Positions 16,718 through 26,593 are shown, counted from the first letter of the stretch. The stretch is 64,000 bases of DNA from Streptomyces sp. NBC_01497 (GCF_036250695.1 NZ_CP109427.1:7874001-7938000); one strand, 5' to 3'. Made by a program: numbers and translations. Notes: a model not told the origin generated them from the letters alone.

Positions 16718-17640
16718 CCCTGGCACTGACCCACGCCCACGGAGACCGGATCACCGTGGCCCACGAGGCCACCGGAACCGAACTGTTCGCCTACGTGTAC
16801 CGCCCCGAGGCCGCATGGGAGGCCCCCAAGCCCTACCTGCACCCCATCAGGACCCTGTCGGGCGCCATCGTCACCGACTACCGGCCCAACGACCACCGGT
16901 GGCACAAGGGCTTGCAGCTGACCGCCTCCCACCTGTCGGGGCAGAACCTGTGGGGCGGCAACACGTACGTGCACGGCGAGGGGTACCTGGCCCAGCCGGA
17001 GAAGGTCGGCTCGATGGCGCACGTCGCCTTCGAGGAGGTCTCCGTCGCGGGCGACCACGCCGTCATCGCCGAGCGTCTGACCTGGCACCCGCACGACGGG
17101 GAGCTCTGGGCCGAGGAGGAGCGCCGCATCGAGGTGTCCGCCGTCGACGCGGCGGAGGCCGGGAGCTGGTCGCTGACCTGGACCTCCGCTGTCGTCAACC
17201 GGCGCTCGGAGCCGCTGCGCTTCGGCAGCCCCACGACCCACGGGCGCCCGGCAGCCGGATACACCGGCCTGTTCTGGCGCGGGCCGCGAGCCTTCCGTGA
17301 CGGCCAGGTCTTCGGCGCCGAGCCGGGCGGTGGCGACCTGATGGGGACCCAGGCCGACTGGCTGGCCTACGTCGGTGAGCACGACGCGCGCGACGGCCAC
17401 GCCACGATGATCTTCGAGCACGCCCCCGCCAACGACCACCGGGGCGAGAAGGGGACGCATCCGGCGCACTGGTTCGTGCGCAGTGACCCGTTCGCGGCGG
17501 TCGCACCGTCCTGGGCCTTTCACGACGAACTCGTCCTCGCCCCCGGCGACCGACTCACCCGCGGCTACCGCGTGACCGTCGCGGACGGCGCCTGGGACCG
17601 CGAACAGGTCGTCGCGCACCTGCGAGGACACGCGTGGTGA
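16714..17640 (+). CDS. DUF6807 (PmoA-like) protein
   Basis: The protein has 308 residues and its ATGA overlaps the stop of the oxidoreductase gene. It has the beta-rich, His/Trp-rich pattern of DUF6807, including YLHPIRTLSGAIVTDYRPNDHRWHKG in its first third and a THPAHW segment near the end. The old name PmoA comes from a misleading link to methane monooxygenase. Members are commonly found beside Gfo/Idh oxidoreductases in sugar loci, as here. The fold resembles galactose-mutarotase-like beta sandwiches, so a sugar-binding or epimerising role is plausible but unproven. Confidence 0.75.
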   Translation: MTLALTHAHGDRITVAHEATGTELFAYVYRPEAAWEAPKPYLHPIRTLSGAIVTDYRPNDHRWHKGLQLTASHLSGQNLWGGNTYVHGEGYLAQPEKVGSMAHVAFEEVSVAGDHAVIAERLTWHPHDGELWAEEERRIEVSAVDAAEAGSWSLTWTSAVVNRRSEPLRFGSPTTHGRPAAGYTGLFWRGPRAFRDGQVFGAEPGGGDLMGTQADWLAYVGEHDARDGHATMIFEHAPANDHRGEKGTHPAHWFVRSDPFAAVAPSWAFHDELVLAPGDRLTRGYRVTVADGAWDREQVVAHLRGHAW

Positions 17641-18362
17641 GCGCCACGTACGACGGCTTCCCCGGGGCGGTCGCAGTGTCCCGGCTCCGGGTGTACGACT
17701 GGCCCACCCCCGACGACCGGCCCGGCGGCGGCACCCCGCACCTCCACCTCACGTGCACCGAGGGGTACGTCGTGACGGCGGGCCGGGGAACGGTGCAGAC
17801 CCTGACCACCTCCGGCTGCACGGAGAGCCCCCTCGGGCCGGGCACCGTCGCCTGGTTCACACCCGGCACGATCCACCGCCTCACCAACGACGGCGGCCTG
17901 GAGATCACCGTCGTGATGCAGAACAGCGGCCTGCCCGAGGCAGGCGACGCGGTGCTCACCCTGCCGCAGGACCTCCTCGCCGACCCCGGCACGTACGCGG
18001 ACGCGGTGCGGATCCCGGCCGACGTTCCCGAGGCCGCACAGGTGCGGGCCGCCCGCGCCCGCCGGGACCTGGCGACCCGCCGTTTCCTGGAGCTGCGCCA
18101 GGCCACCGAGAGCGGTGACCCGCAGCCGCTGGCGGCCTTCCACCGGGCCGCCGCCGCGCTGGTGCGGCCCCGCCTCGACGCGTGGGAGGAGCGCTGGCGC
18201 CAGGGCGCGCTCGCCGCCGCACAGGCGACAGGAACCCAACTCGACGCCCTGCGCCGGCAGGACGCGCGCCATCTCACCGAGGCCCGGGTCGTCTCCACCG
18301 GGGCCACGGCCCGGGGACGGTTCGGCATGTGCGGCCGTCTGGACGTCTATCCGGGGATCTGA
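17634..18362 (+). CDS. Cupin-domain sugar-operon protein
   Basis: The protein has 242 residues from GTG 17634; GTG 17637 gives a GTGA overlap and is equally likely. The N-terminal 110 residues form a cupin barrel (HLHLTCTEGYVVTAGRG, then PGTVAWFTPGTIHRL), with histidines placed to bind a metal. The C-terminal half is helical and arginine/alanine-rich, with no recognised motif. In this operon a sugar isomerase or sensor role is possible, but the function is not established. Confidence 0.7.
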   Translation: MVSATYDGFPGAVAVSRLRVYDWPTPDDRPGGGTPHLHLTCTEGYVVTAGRGTVQTLTTSGCTESPLGPGTVAWFTPGTIHRLTNDGGLEITVVMQNSGLPEAGDAVLTLPQDLLADPGTYADAVRIPADVPEAAQVRAARARRDLATRRFLELRQATESGDPQPLAAFHRAAAALVRPRLDAWEERWRQGALAAAQATGTQLDALRRQDARHLTEARVVSTGATARGRFGMCGRLDVYPGI

Positions 18363-18485
18363 CCGCGCCGCCCGCCCCGGGGCGCCGGCCGAGCACCTGC
18401 CCTCCTCGGAGAGGGCCCGGCCGGCCGCCCGGGCCCTCCCGACCCTGCTCCCGTCCGCCCATCCGCGTCCTTCCGGAAGGCACCC

Positions 18486-19823
18486 ATGCCCGAACCCCGA
18501 AGCGGCGGGCACCGACTCCCCAGCCGCCGTGCCGTCCTGGCCTCGGCCGCCGTCGGTCTCACCACCGCCATGACCCCCGCACTCTCCGCCTGTTCCGCCG
18601 CGAGCGGTGGAACGTCCGGCGGTATCACCCTCACCTTCACCTGGTGGGGCAACGATGACCGTGCCGCGCGGACCGTGCGGGCCGTGCGGCTGTTCGAGAA
18701 GGAACACCCGGGCGTCACCGTCCGTACGTCGAACGGGGACTTCGGTTCCTACCTGCAGAAACTGGCCACCCAGGCGGCCGGCGGCGGCGTACCCGACGTG
18801 GTCCAGCTCGACTACCGGCAGATCTCCCAGTACGCGGAAGGCAAGGCCATCCTGCCGCTGGGAGACGCCGTCGAGGACGGCACGATCCGTACGTCCGAGA
18901 TGGACAGGGGGCTGCTGAGCACCGGCACCTACGAGGGCCGGCAGTACGCCCTGCCCATGGGCCGCGGCATCACCGGGTACGCCTACGACTCCGCTCTCTA
19001 CACGAAGGCCGGCATCGCCACGCCCCGGCCCAGCTGGACCTGGCAGGAGTGGGCACGGGACAACAGGAGGATCGCCGCCCTGGGTCTCAGGTCCCCCGAC
19101 GGGCGCCCCGTAACCGGCGCCAACGACGGCGGAACCAACGAGGACGTCTTCGAGGACTGGCTGCGCAGCCGCGGTGGGCGGCTCTACGCGAGCCAGACCC
19201 GCCTCGGGTTCACCGAGGACGACCTCACCGCCTTCTGGACCTTCTTCGACACACTCCGCAGGGAAGGCGCCGTCGCAGCCGCGGGGGACACGGCGCAGGC
19301 GATCAGCACCGAGACCTCCCCCATCGGCCGGGGGCTCTCCGCCGCCGACTTCACCTGGGACGCACCGTTCCCCGGCTATCCGGCACTGCTCGGCGACGGC
19401 ATCCGCTTCGCACCGGTCCCCACGACCGGCGGCCGCGCGGGCTCGTACTTCAAGCCCTCGATGCTCGTCGGCGTCGGAGCGCACAGCCCGCATCCGAAGG
19501 AGGCCGCGCAACTGGTCGACTTCCTCCTCAACGACCTGCGAGCCGGCGACATCCTCGGCTTCAGCCGGTCCACACCCCCCAACCGGACGGTCGCCGGCCG
19601 CGTCGCCAAGACCCTCAAGGGAGCGGAGCGAGAGATCTACCAGTACGCGGTGATGATGGAGAAGTACGGCCTGCACGCGCCACCGAACGCACCACCGCGG
19701 GGCGATCTGGCGATCCAGACCGCCTTCACCCGGGAGTACCAGCGGGTGATGTACGGGCTCGCCACTCCCCGGCAGGCAGCCCGCGAACTCATCGACGAGG
19801 CCAACAGGGAGCTGAGGTCATGA
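18486..19823 (+). CDS. ABC sugar transporter, substrate-binding lipoprotein
   Basis: This 445-residue extracellular solute-binding protein (family 1) starts at ATG 18486 after GGAAGG. The signal has a twin-arginine start (SRRAVLAS) and lipobox LSAC, so it is probably exported and anchored to the outer face of the membrane. The mature domain begins with ITLTFTWWG and includes GVPDVVQLD, both typical of oligosaccharide-binding members. It overlaps the first permease by ATGA. No ATPase is encoded, so a shared MsiK-type ATPase is expected. Confidence 0.92.
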   Translation: MPEPRSGGHRLPSRRAVLASAAVGLTTAMTPALSACSAASGGTSGGITLTFTWWGNDDRAARTVRAVRLFEKEHPGVTVRTSNGDFGSYLQKLATQAAGGGVPDVVQLDYRQISQYAEGKAILPLGDAVEDGTIRTSEMDRGLLSTGTYEGRQYALPMGRGITGYAYDSALYTKAGIATPRPSWTWQEWARDNRRIAALGLRSPDGRPVTGANDGGTNEDVFEDWLRSRGGRLYASQTRLGFTEDDLTAFWTFFDTLRREGAVAAAGDTAQAISTETSPIGRGLSAADFTWDAPFPGYPALLGDGIRFAPVPTTGGRAGSYFKPSMLVGVGAHSPHPKEAAQLVDFLLNDLRAGDILGFSRSTPPNRTVAGRVAKTLKGAEREIYQYAVMMEKYGLHAPPNAPPRGDLAIQTAFTREYQRVMYGLATPRQAARELIDEANRELRS

Positions 19824-20785
19824 GCACGGTGTCGACCAGCGCGCCCGCACGCGCCGACCGTACGCAGGTACCGCGGTCACCCGCCCCGCGCCGCCGCGGC
19901 AAACGTGAACAGCGGTGGCCGGCCTACGTGTTCCTCTCACCGTGGATGATCGGCGCGGTCGTGCTGACCCTCATCCCCATGGCGGTGTCCCTGTACCTGT
20001 CGTTCACGGACTACAACCTGTTCGACCCGCCGCACTGGGTGGGCCTGCGCAACTACACCGAGATGCTGACCCAGGACCCCCGCTACTGGCGCTCCGTCGG
20101 TACGACACTGCTGTACGTCGTGATCGCCGTACCCCTCAAGCTGGGCTTCGCGCTCGGCGCGGCGATGCTTTTGAAGAACCTCGGACGAGGCCGCGCCTTC
20201 TACCGTTCCGCCTTCTACGCGCCGTCCCTGCTCGGGGCGAGCATGTCCATCGCCCTGGTCTGGAAGGCGCTGTTCAACGACGGCGGCTCGGTCTCCGGCG
20301 TCCTGGACGCCGTCGGCATCCACACCGGCGGCTGGGTCGGCAATCCCCACCTGGCGGTGTACGCGGTCGTCCTGCTGACGGTGTGGCAGTTCGGCGCCCC
20401 CATGGTGATCTTCCTGGCGGGGCTGCAGCAGATATCGCCCGACCTCTACGAGGCTGCCGCACTGGACGGCGCGAGCCGTTGGCGGCAGTTCGTCTCCATC
20501 ACCGTGCCGATGCTGTCCCCGGTCGTCTTCTTCAACCTGGTACTGGAGATGATCCAGTCCTTCCAGGTGTTCACCCCGGCGTTCGCGATCAGCGGCGGCA
20601 ACGGCGGTCCCGCCGACTCGACGATGTTCTACACCCTGTACCTCTACGAACGCGGCTTCACCGCCTCGCACATGGGTTACGCCGCCGCGATGGCATGGCT
20701 GCTGCTGATCGCCATCGGCGTCGTCACGCTGATCCTCTTCAGGACGTCCCGGTCCTGGGTCTTCTACGCGGACGAGGAGGGATGA
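19820..20785 (+). CDS. ABC sugar transporter permease (MalF/LacF type)
   Basis: The protein has 321 residues, starting at the ATG overlapping the upstream stop codon. After a basic cytoplasmic N-terminus it has six membrane helices. The ATPase-contact EAA loop reads EAAALDGA. It forms the channel with the next gene product. Confidence 0.92.
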   Translation: MSTVSTSAPARADRTQVPRSPAPRRRGKREQRWPAYVFLSPWMIGAVVLTLIPMAVSLYLSFTDYNLFDPPHWVGLRNYTEMLTQDPRYWRSVGTTLLYVVIAVPLKLGFALGAAMLLKNLGRGRAFYRSAFYAPSLLGASMSIALVWKALFNDGGSVSGVLDAVGIHTGGWVGNPHLAVYAVVLLTVWQFGAPMVIFLAGLQQISPDLYEAAALDGASRWRQFVSITVPMLSPVVFFNLVLEMIQSFQVFTPAFAISGGNGGPADSTMFYTLYLYERGFTASHMGYAAAMAWLLLIAIGVVTLILFRTSRSWVFYADEEG

Positions 20786-21621
20786 TGAACCTCACCGCCA
20801 AGCGCTGGCTGCCGCACACGGTGGCCGTCGTGGCCCTGATCCTTCTGCTGTACCCCGTGGTGTGGCTTCTCGCCACGTCACTCAAACCGGCGGACGAGGT
20901 GGTGACCAGCCTCAACCTGTGGCCGGGACACCTGGAGTGGTCGAACTACACGACCGCCCTGGACGGCGTGTCCGGTGTCTCCGTCACCCGCCTGCTCGGC
21001 AACACCCTGCTGATCGCGGGGGGCGCCGTCGTCGGCAACGTCCTGTCCTGCTCCCTCGCCGCGTACGCCTTCGCCCGGCTGCGCTTCCGCATGCGCAAAG
21101 GGATGTTCACCTTCATGGTGGCGACCCTGATGCTCCCGCAGCACGTCGTGCTGATCCCGCAGTACATCATCTTCAACCGGCTGGGCATGGTGGACACGTT
21201 CTGGCCGCTGATCCTGCCCAAGTTCCTCGCCACCGACGCGTTCTTCGTCTTCCTCATCGTCCAGTTCATGCGCGGGCTGCCGCGCGAACTGGAGGAGTCC
21301 GCGCGCATCGACGGCTGCGGCGCGTTCCGTACCTACTGGGCCATCACGCTGCCGCTGAGCCGGCCCGCACTGATCACCACGGCCATCTTCACCTTCATCT
21401 GGACGTGGAACGACTTCTTCACGCAGATGATCTACCTGTTCGCGCCGGAGAAGGCCACCATCACCCTGGCCCTGCGCAGCTTCGTCGACCAGTCCAGCAC
21501 CTCCGCGTACGGCCCCATGTTCGCCATGTCGGTCATCTCCGTGCTGCCGATCGTGCTGTTCTTCTTCGTCTTCCAGCGCTACCTGGTGCAGGGCCTGGCC
21601 ACCTCCGGACTGAAGGGCTGA
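20785..21621 (+). CDS. ABC sugar transporter permease (MalG/LacG type)
   Basis: The protein has 278 residues and six membrane helices. ATG 20785 is chosen over 20782 because GAGGAGG at 20774-20780 gives better spacing. The EAA-type loop reads EESARIDGCGAF. It pairs with the preceding permease, whose stop codon it overlaps. Confidence 0.92.
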   Translation: MNLTAKRWLPHTVAVVALILLLYPVVWLLATSLKPADEVVTSLNLWPGHLEWSNYTTALDGVSGVSVTRLLGNTLLIAGGAVVGNVLSCSLAAYAFARLRFRMRKGMFTFMVATLMLPQHVVLIPQYIIFNRLGMVDTFWPLILPKFLATDAFFVFLIVQFMRGLPRELEESARIDGCGAFRTYWAITLPLSRPALITTAIFTFIWTWNDFFTQMIYLFAPEKATITLALRSFVDQSSTSAYGPMFAMSVISVLPIVLFFFVFQRYLVQGLATSGLKG

Positions 21622-21624
21622 CCC

Positions 21625-22242
21625 ATGACGATCCAGGTCCCCCCACCCTCCGCCCCGGTTCGCCGGGAGCCCGGTGAGATCTTCGGGAACGGCTTCACCC
21701 TCTTCGCCGACATGCTGCTCGTGGGCCTGCTCACCAGCGCCGCGTGCCTGCCGGTCGTCACGGCGCCCGCCGCGTTCGCCGCGGCGTCGGCGACGCTGCG
21801 GCCGGCCACCGGCCTCGGTGCGCCGGTCAGGACCACCACGTACCTCACGCACCTGCGCGCCTTCCTGTCCGTCGCCTCACTTGCCGCCGGTCTCCTACCG
21901 CCGGTGCTGGTGGCGATCGTGCTGGTCGATGTGGGACTGCTGGACAGCGCGCTGCCCGGAGCGCATGCCGTGGCCATCGCGCTCGTCCTGCTGGTCCTGG
22001 GCACCACCGTCGTGGCGCTGCGCGCCTGCGCGCTGGAGGCCCCGCACCGCCTGTCCGTGCGGGAGGGCCTGCTGCGGTCGGCGGCCGACCCGAGGGGAAC
22101 CCTCCTCCTGGCGGGCGGCGCGCTGCTGGCCGCTCTCCTCGCCTGGTCGATCCCCCTGCTGATTCCGCTCCTGCCCGGCCCCCTGGCCTTCGCCGCGACG
22201 GTCGTGGACATCCGCTCCACACCACACGGGGGCACCGACTGA
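21625..22242 (+). CDS. YesL-like (DUF624) membrane protein
   Basis: The protein has 205 residues and about five hydrophobic helices, starting three bases after the permease stop. The opening GEIFGNGFTLFADM followed by a helix and CLPVVTAPAAFAA is the YesL/DUF624 pattern. These proteins are encoded at the end of sugar ABC operons, including pectin loci of bacilli, and their function is unknown. It closes this operon. Confidence 0.75.
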   Translation: MTIQVPPPSAPVRREPGEIFGNGFTLFADMLLVGLLTSAACLPVVTAPAAFAAASATLRPATGLGAPVRTTTYLTHLRAFLSVASLAAGLLPPVLVAIVLVDVGLLDSALPGAHAVAIALVLLVLGTTVVALRACALEAPHRLSVREGLLRSAADPRGTLLLAGGALLAALLAWSIPLLIPLLPGPLAFAATVVDIRSTPHGGTD

Positions 22243-22627
22243 GCCGGCGGCGCCTGGCCTGCGCCCCGAAGAGGGGCCCGCGCGGCGGGCGGCGGGCGCT
22301 CCCGCGCGGCCTCTCAGGCTTTCGACGGGGCCGAGCACCACTCCATCCTCTCGCGACGGGCACGTAGTTGAGGGCGCGGGGCGGAATACGACTGCGGTGG
22401 CCCCGAGACGGGTGGGACACCACCTGGGACTCGCGTCGGGTGAGCAGGGTTTCGGCGGCACGCAGCGTTACTGCTCCACAGAGGCTGAGCCGGAGCGCCA
22501 TCTCGTGAACAAAGCCAGACAGGTGCCGAGGGGAGATCCGGGGGCCGGGCGGACGAGGTGGGTGCGTACCGGCGGCTCGGGACGCACAGCGCGTCGGGAC
22601 GGCAACGAACCTACAGGGAAGACGAGT
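22243..22627. other. Convergent intergenic region, no gene
   Basis: GC-rich inverted segments (CCGCGCGG twice near 22275-22310) could form a weak terminator. Nothing protein-like is visible. Confidence 0.35.
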
Positions 22628-23710
22628 TCACAGTTTTCGGGTGTCGCGGGGTTCGGCGTAGGGCTCGTCGCCCGGGGGATGGCCGGTGTCGATGGCGTGT
22701 CCGCGTTCGAGTTCGGCGTTGAATTCCAGCCCGAGCAGGATCGCGATGTTGGTGATCCACAGCCAGATCAGCGCGACGATGGGGGTGGCGAAGGCGCCGT
22801 AGGTCTTGTTGTAGCTGCTGAAGTGAGCGACGTAGAGAGCGAACAGGGCGGAAGCGATAATCCAGATGACCACCGCCACGACGCCGCCGGGAATCACCCG
22901 CCGGAAGCTCCGTTTGACGTTGGGGGCGGCCCAGTACAGCAACATGATGACCAGGACGATCAGGATGAGCATCGCGGGCCACTTGGCGTAGTTCCACACG
23001 GTCAGTGCCGTATCGCCCAGGCCCAGAATGGATGCCGCTTTGGTGGCCAGAGGGCCGGTGAAGGCAGCACCGATCGCCGTGACGGCCAAAATGATCATCA
23101 CGGCCGCGGTGATGGCGAGACGGACCGGAAGCGTCTTCCACACCGGTCGGCCCTCACCGATGTCGTAGACGACGTTGGACGCCCGCATGAAGGCGGCGAC
23201 GTAACCGGACGCGGACCACAGCGCCAGGAGAACACCGATGATCAGCGCTGCCAGGGCCGCGCCCTGGCCGCCCTTGAGCTGCTGCAGGGCGGTAACGAGG
23301 ACAGTGCGTACGGCCCCCGGGGCATTGTCGGAGAGGTTCTTGATCAGTGAGTCGATGGTGGAAGGGCTCACCAGACCCAGAATCGACACCAAAGCGAGCA
23401 ACGCCGGGAAGACCGCCAGCACCCCGTAATACGTCAGGGCAGCCGCCCAGTCCGTCAGGTTGTCCGCCTTGAACTCCCGCACGGTGCGCTTGATCGCACC
23501 CTTGAGGGAACTGCCTTCCGCCGCCTCGGTCCTGGCCGGCCGGCCGTCATCTCCGTCCGTGCCACTCGCACCGCCACTGGACGGGGGACTGGACGGCGGA
23601 CCTGAGCCGGCGCCGCTGCCGGGCGGGTACCTGTGCGCGCCACCACCCTGCCCGGCGCTGTTGCCGCCGTGATCGTCGGGACCCGGAACACCGGGAGGCG
23701 TCGTGGCCAC
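22628..23710 (-). CDS. YihY/BrkB-family inner membrane protein
   Basis: This 360-residue protein starts at GTG 23710 (VATTPPG) with GAAGGAG six bases upstream; the longer frame is arginine-rich and unsupported. The first 75 residues are Gly/Pro/Ser-rich and disordered. Six membrane helices follow, with the family signatures DWAAALTYYGVLAVFPALL, AALIIGVLLALWSASG and SYNKTYGAFATPIVALIWLW. YihY proteins were once called ribonuclease BN, which is incorrect. Their role in the membrane is unknown. A Gly/Pro-rich N-terminal extension is typical in actinomycetes. Confidence 0.88.
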   Translation of the reverse strand: MATTPPGVPGPDDHGGNSAGQGGGAHRYPPGSGAGSGPPSSPPSSGGASGTDGDDGRPARTEAAEGSSLKGAIKRTVREFKADNLTDWAAALTYYGVLAVFPALLALVSILGLVSPSTIDSLIKNLSDNAPGAVRTVLVTALQQLKGGQGAALAALIIGVLLALWSASGYVAAFMRASNVVYDIGEGRPVWKTLPVRLAITAAVMIILAVTAIGAAFTGPLATKAASILGLGDTALTVWNYAKWPAMLILIVLVIMLLYWAAPNVKRSFRRVIPGGVVAVVIWIIASALFALYVAHFSSYNKTYGAFATPIVALIWLWITNIAILLGLEFNAELERGHAIDTGHPPGDEPYAEPRDTRKL

Positions 23711-24462
23711 GCGGACTCCTTCGTCAAGCGTCGGCGCCTGAGCGGGTCGGCGCATCCAGTCGCGGCCCCTTCGCATGCGACTGCGCCGCTGTCGGCACAT
23801 ATGCGGACTGCTCACGCTGAGGAGCCATCGCGCCCATCACACCCGTTGAGCCGGATATCAGCGAGCGCGGGCGCCCGAGTGGACCAGCTTGACCCCGTCC
23901 CGAAACACCGGGACCACAGCTCCCGCGGGAGCGTGGGGACCTCCCCGGCCCGGCGGCCGCAGGGGCAGCCAGGAGCGCAAGGGCGTTTGCCAGGGCGGGC
24001 GCGGGTTACTCGGGCACCGACACGCGTCGAGAGGCCCTCACCCGTAGGAGCGCGGCTCAGCCGTGCAGGACCACCTGATCGCCCGGTGGAACGGGACAGC
24101 TGACGCCGTGGATGTGTACGGGCACCGGGCCTTCGACGGCGGGGAATCCGGTCCAGGGTGGCAGGGGGACCCGCTCGGGCGACAACGCTGGGAGGGGTCC
24201 GCGACGACAGGGGGAGGCGATGGTGGCAGGGCCCGACACGGGGGCCACGGACCGGCGGGAAACCGACCTCTCGCACTGCCCTGTCGAGGACGCCGTCCCG
24301 GCCCCTCGGTCTCCGTACGCGCTCGTGCCCTCGGCGTGAACTGCCCATCGCCGCTCCGCCGCACCAGTGGTCGAGCCCGGAGCAGCCGACGGAGCCGCCG
24401 ATGAGCGATCCGAGACCCGGACGCCCATGACGAGCCGGCCGTGGACGAGGGAAGGTGGAGGG
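23711..24462. other. 750-base region without a supported gene
   Basis: Several frames are open but none has convincing composition together with a start signal. The best small candidate, ATG 24220 to 24339 (39 codons, acidic), has no family resemblance. No promoter of sigma-B type was found. Confidence 0.35.
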
Positions 24463-25785
24463 ATGACGGACTCGTGGGAGCGGGCCGCAGGCGGCCATCG
24501 GATGCTGGGGGACCTGCTGACCGCCAGCCATCTGATGCCGTTGGAGCTCCTGCCTGCCCGGGTCGTGGAGAGCGCCGTGCACGCGGGTTTCTCCGACGTG
24601 CTGATCTACGTCGGTGATCTCCAGCGGCGGGTGCTGCGGCTGGTGACCGGTCTCGGTGAACCGGACACCGGGCAGGAGACGGAGATCTCCGTGGGGGGCA
24701 CGGTGCCCGGCCGGGCCTATCAGTACGGGGAGATCGTCGAGGCCAAAGCACCTGACACACAGGGCAGTCACTGGTGGGTGCCCCTGGTCGACGGCACCGA
24801 GCGACTGGGCGTGCTGCGGGTGTGCTCCGCTCACGACGATCCCCGGGCCCGCGGGGACGCCGCCGAGCTGGCATCCCTCGTGGCCCTGATACTCGTCAGC
24901 AAACGTGCCGGCAGCGACTCCCTGGCCCGTCTCACCCGCAGCAGGCCGCTCAACGTGGCCGCCGAGATGCAGTGGCGGCTGACCAATCCGCGCAGTTATG
25001 CCGACGGCCGCGTCGTGATCTCCGCCGCGATGGAACCTGCCTACGAGATCAGCGGGGACGCCTTCGACTACGGCACCGACGGCCCCCTGGTCCATCTGTC
25101 GATCTTCGATGCCATGGGACACGACACCGCTGCCGGACTGACCGCGAACCTGGCCGTGGGCGCCTGCCGCAACGCTCGGCGCCAGGGCGCGGACCTCCTC
25201 ACGACCGGAGAGGCCGTGGAAGAGGTGCTGATCGAGCAGTACGGGTACCAGCGTTACGTCACAGGCATCCTCGCCGGCCTGGACACCCGTAGTGGCGAAC
25301 TGACCTGGGTCAACCGCGGGCATCCGCCACCGGTCCTCATCCGCGGCTCGCGCTGGAGTGCCCACCTCACCTGCAAGCCCCTGCACCCCATGGGTACGGG
25401 TCTGGGTGTGCGGCACCCGCCCTGCACCGAACGCCTGGAGCCCGGCGACCGCGTCGCGTTCTACACCGACGGCATCACCGAGGCCCGCAACAGCGAGGGC
25501 GCCGTCTTCGGCCTCGAACGCTTCACCGACTTCCTCATCCGCCGCCACGCCGACCAGCTCCCCGTCCCGGAAACCCTGCGACGCCTCACCAAAACGGTCC
25601 TGGACTACCACGAAGGCCACGTGCAGGACGACGCGACCATCTTGTTGTGCGAATGGCTCGGCCCTTCGCTCACGGCCACCGAGCACGCGGCCGCCCTCGC
25701 CGCGGTCCCCGACCACCACACCGGCCCGGGGTCCGCCGACGACGCGGCGCCGGCCCCCAGCCAGCACAGGAGTATCCGCCCATGA
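24463..25785 (+). CDS. SpoIIE-type PP2C serine phosphatase with sensor domain
   Basis: The protein has 440 residues. ATG 24463 is selected because GGTGGAGGG precedes it directly. Residues about 1-155 are a GAF-like sensor (ISVGGTVPGRAYQYGEIVEAK). The remainder is a PP2C SpoIIE domain with metal-ligand motifs ISGDAFDY, DAMGHDTAAG, YTDGITEARN and QDDATILL. Such phosphatases dephosphorylate STAS anti-anti-sigma proteins. The partner is likely the next gene, which overlaps by ATGA. Confidence 0.9.
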   Translation: MTDSWERAAGGHRMLGDLLTASHLMPLELLPARVVESAVHAGFSDVLIYVGDLQRRVLRLVTGLGEPDTGQETEISVGGTVPGRAYQYGEIVEAKAPDTQGSHWWVPLVDGTERLGVLRVCSAHDDPRARGDAAELASLVALILVSKRAGSDSLARLTRSRPLNVAAEMQWRLTNPRSYADGRVVISAAMEPAYEISGDAFDYGTDGPLVHLSIFDAMGHDTAAGLTANLAVGACRNARRQGADLLTTGEAVEEVLIEQYGYQRYVTGILAGLDTRSGELTWVNRGHPPPVLIRGSRWSAHLTCKPLHPMGTGLGVRHPPCTERLEPGDRVAFYTDGITEARNSEGAVFGLERFTDFLIRRHADQLPVPETLRRLTKTVLDYHEGHVQDDATILLCEWLGPSLTATEHAAALAAVPDHHTGPGSADDAAPAPSQHRSIRP

Positions 25786-26141
25786 CCAGTCTCGCTCTGA
25801 CCACCGACGAAACCCGTGGTGCGCGCATCGTGGTGAGCATCCAAGGCGATCTCGACATGCACGCCGCCGGTGACCTTCACAACGAGGCCGGTGATCTGCT
25901 GACCACCCACCCCCTCATGATCATGGATCTGTCCGGCATCACCTTCTGCGACTCCTCCGGCTACAACGCACTGCTGCGCCTGCGACGGCGCGCCGGGGAA
26001 GCCGGCGGGCAACTCGTTCTCGCGGCCCCGCCACCCACCGTGAGCCGCCTCCTCGCCCTCACCGGTGCCGAGGAGGTCTTCGACGTCTACAGCAGCCGAG
26101 CCGAAGCGCTCGCCGCCCACCCGGCCAGGGACGTGGCCTGA
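25782..26141 (+). CDS. STAS-domain anti-sigma factor antagonist
   Basis: This 119-residue SpoIIAA/RsbV-like protein has the phosphorylatable serine in CDSSGYNAL. It is translationally coupled to the upstream SpoIIE phosphatase, its probable activator. When dephosphorylated it should bind an anti-sigma kinase and release a stress sigma factor. The kinase and sigma genes are not in the window. Confidence 0.9.
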   Translation: MTSLALTTDETRGARIVVSIQGDLDMHAAGDLHNEAGDLLTTHPLMIMDLSGITFCDSSGYNALLRLRRRAGEAGGQLVLAAPPPTVSRLLALTGAEEVFDVYSSRAEALAAHPARDVA

Positions 26142-26486
26142 GCTCCCCCTGCACATCCACGGTGCGACCGGACGCGAAGGGGGCGGGTGAGCGGCCGGCC
26201 ACGCCGCCTGCCCCGCCCCCGAGGGCCGGAACTGGCCGACGGCCGACGGGGGCTCGCCGCCGCGCTGGGCTGACGCGCACGCAGCCGGCCCTTGCGCCAC
26301 GCTTCATGTCCGTTCCCCGCCCGACGGTTTCGCGGGAGGCATCCGGCGAGGGCAGAGTCCTACGGCAAGTGACCTCCGGGTGGTGTGTCCGCGTGCGCGT
26401 GTCACCGAAGGTGCCCGGCGTCCGGGCTGCCGGGCCTGTGCCGTGCGGTCCCCGGCCGTGTCGCAGCGCCGGATGGCGCAGTACGC
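26142..26486. other. Leader region before the catalase promoter
   Basis: No gene or repeat was recognised here. The long frame open through this stretch into the catalase is leader sequence, since it is arginine/proline-rich and lacks a ribosome-binding site. Confidence 0.4.
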
Positions 26487-26512
26487 GTGTCGGCTCTCGC
26501 GTCGAGGGGTAT
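26487..26512 (+). promoter_or_regulatory. Sigma-B-type promoter of the catalase gene
   Basis: GTGT, 16 bases, then GGGTAT match the GNNT-N14-16-GGGTAY consensus of streptomycete SigB-like sigma factors. It is 81 bases before the catalase start. The homologous S. coelicolor catB is known to be SigB-dependent. Confidence 0.6.
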
Positions 26513-26565
26513 CCGTGGGCAGCGGTCGATGACGTTCCCCGGTGCCGATCGCTGTGCACGCGTCA

Positions 26566-26575
26566 CCCCCCCCCC
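26566..26575. repeat. Run of ten C just upstream of the catalase ribosome-binding site
   Basis: This uninterrupted homopolymer lies 18 bases before the GTG start. It is between the predicted promoter and the ribosome-binding site, where length changes could affect expression. Confidence 0.8.
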
Positions 26576-26593
26576 GCGAAGGATCGGAGCCCA

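Noticed and set aside
24220..24339. 39-codon acidic ORF before the SpoIIE gene
   Set aside because: Its start is too close to the purine run, it has no family and there is no conservation evidence.
23812..25767. 651-codon minus-strand ORF covering the SpoIIE gene
   Set aside because: The plus strand carries all PP2C metal motifs. The minus product has no domain.
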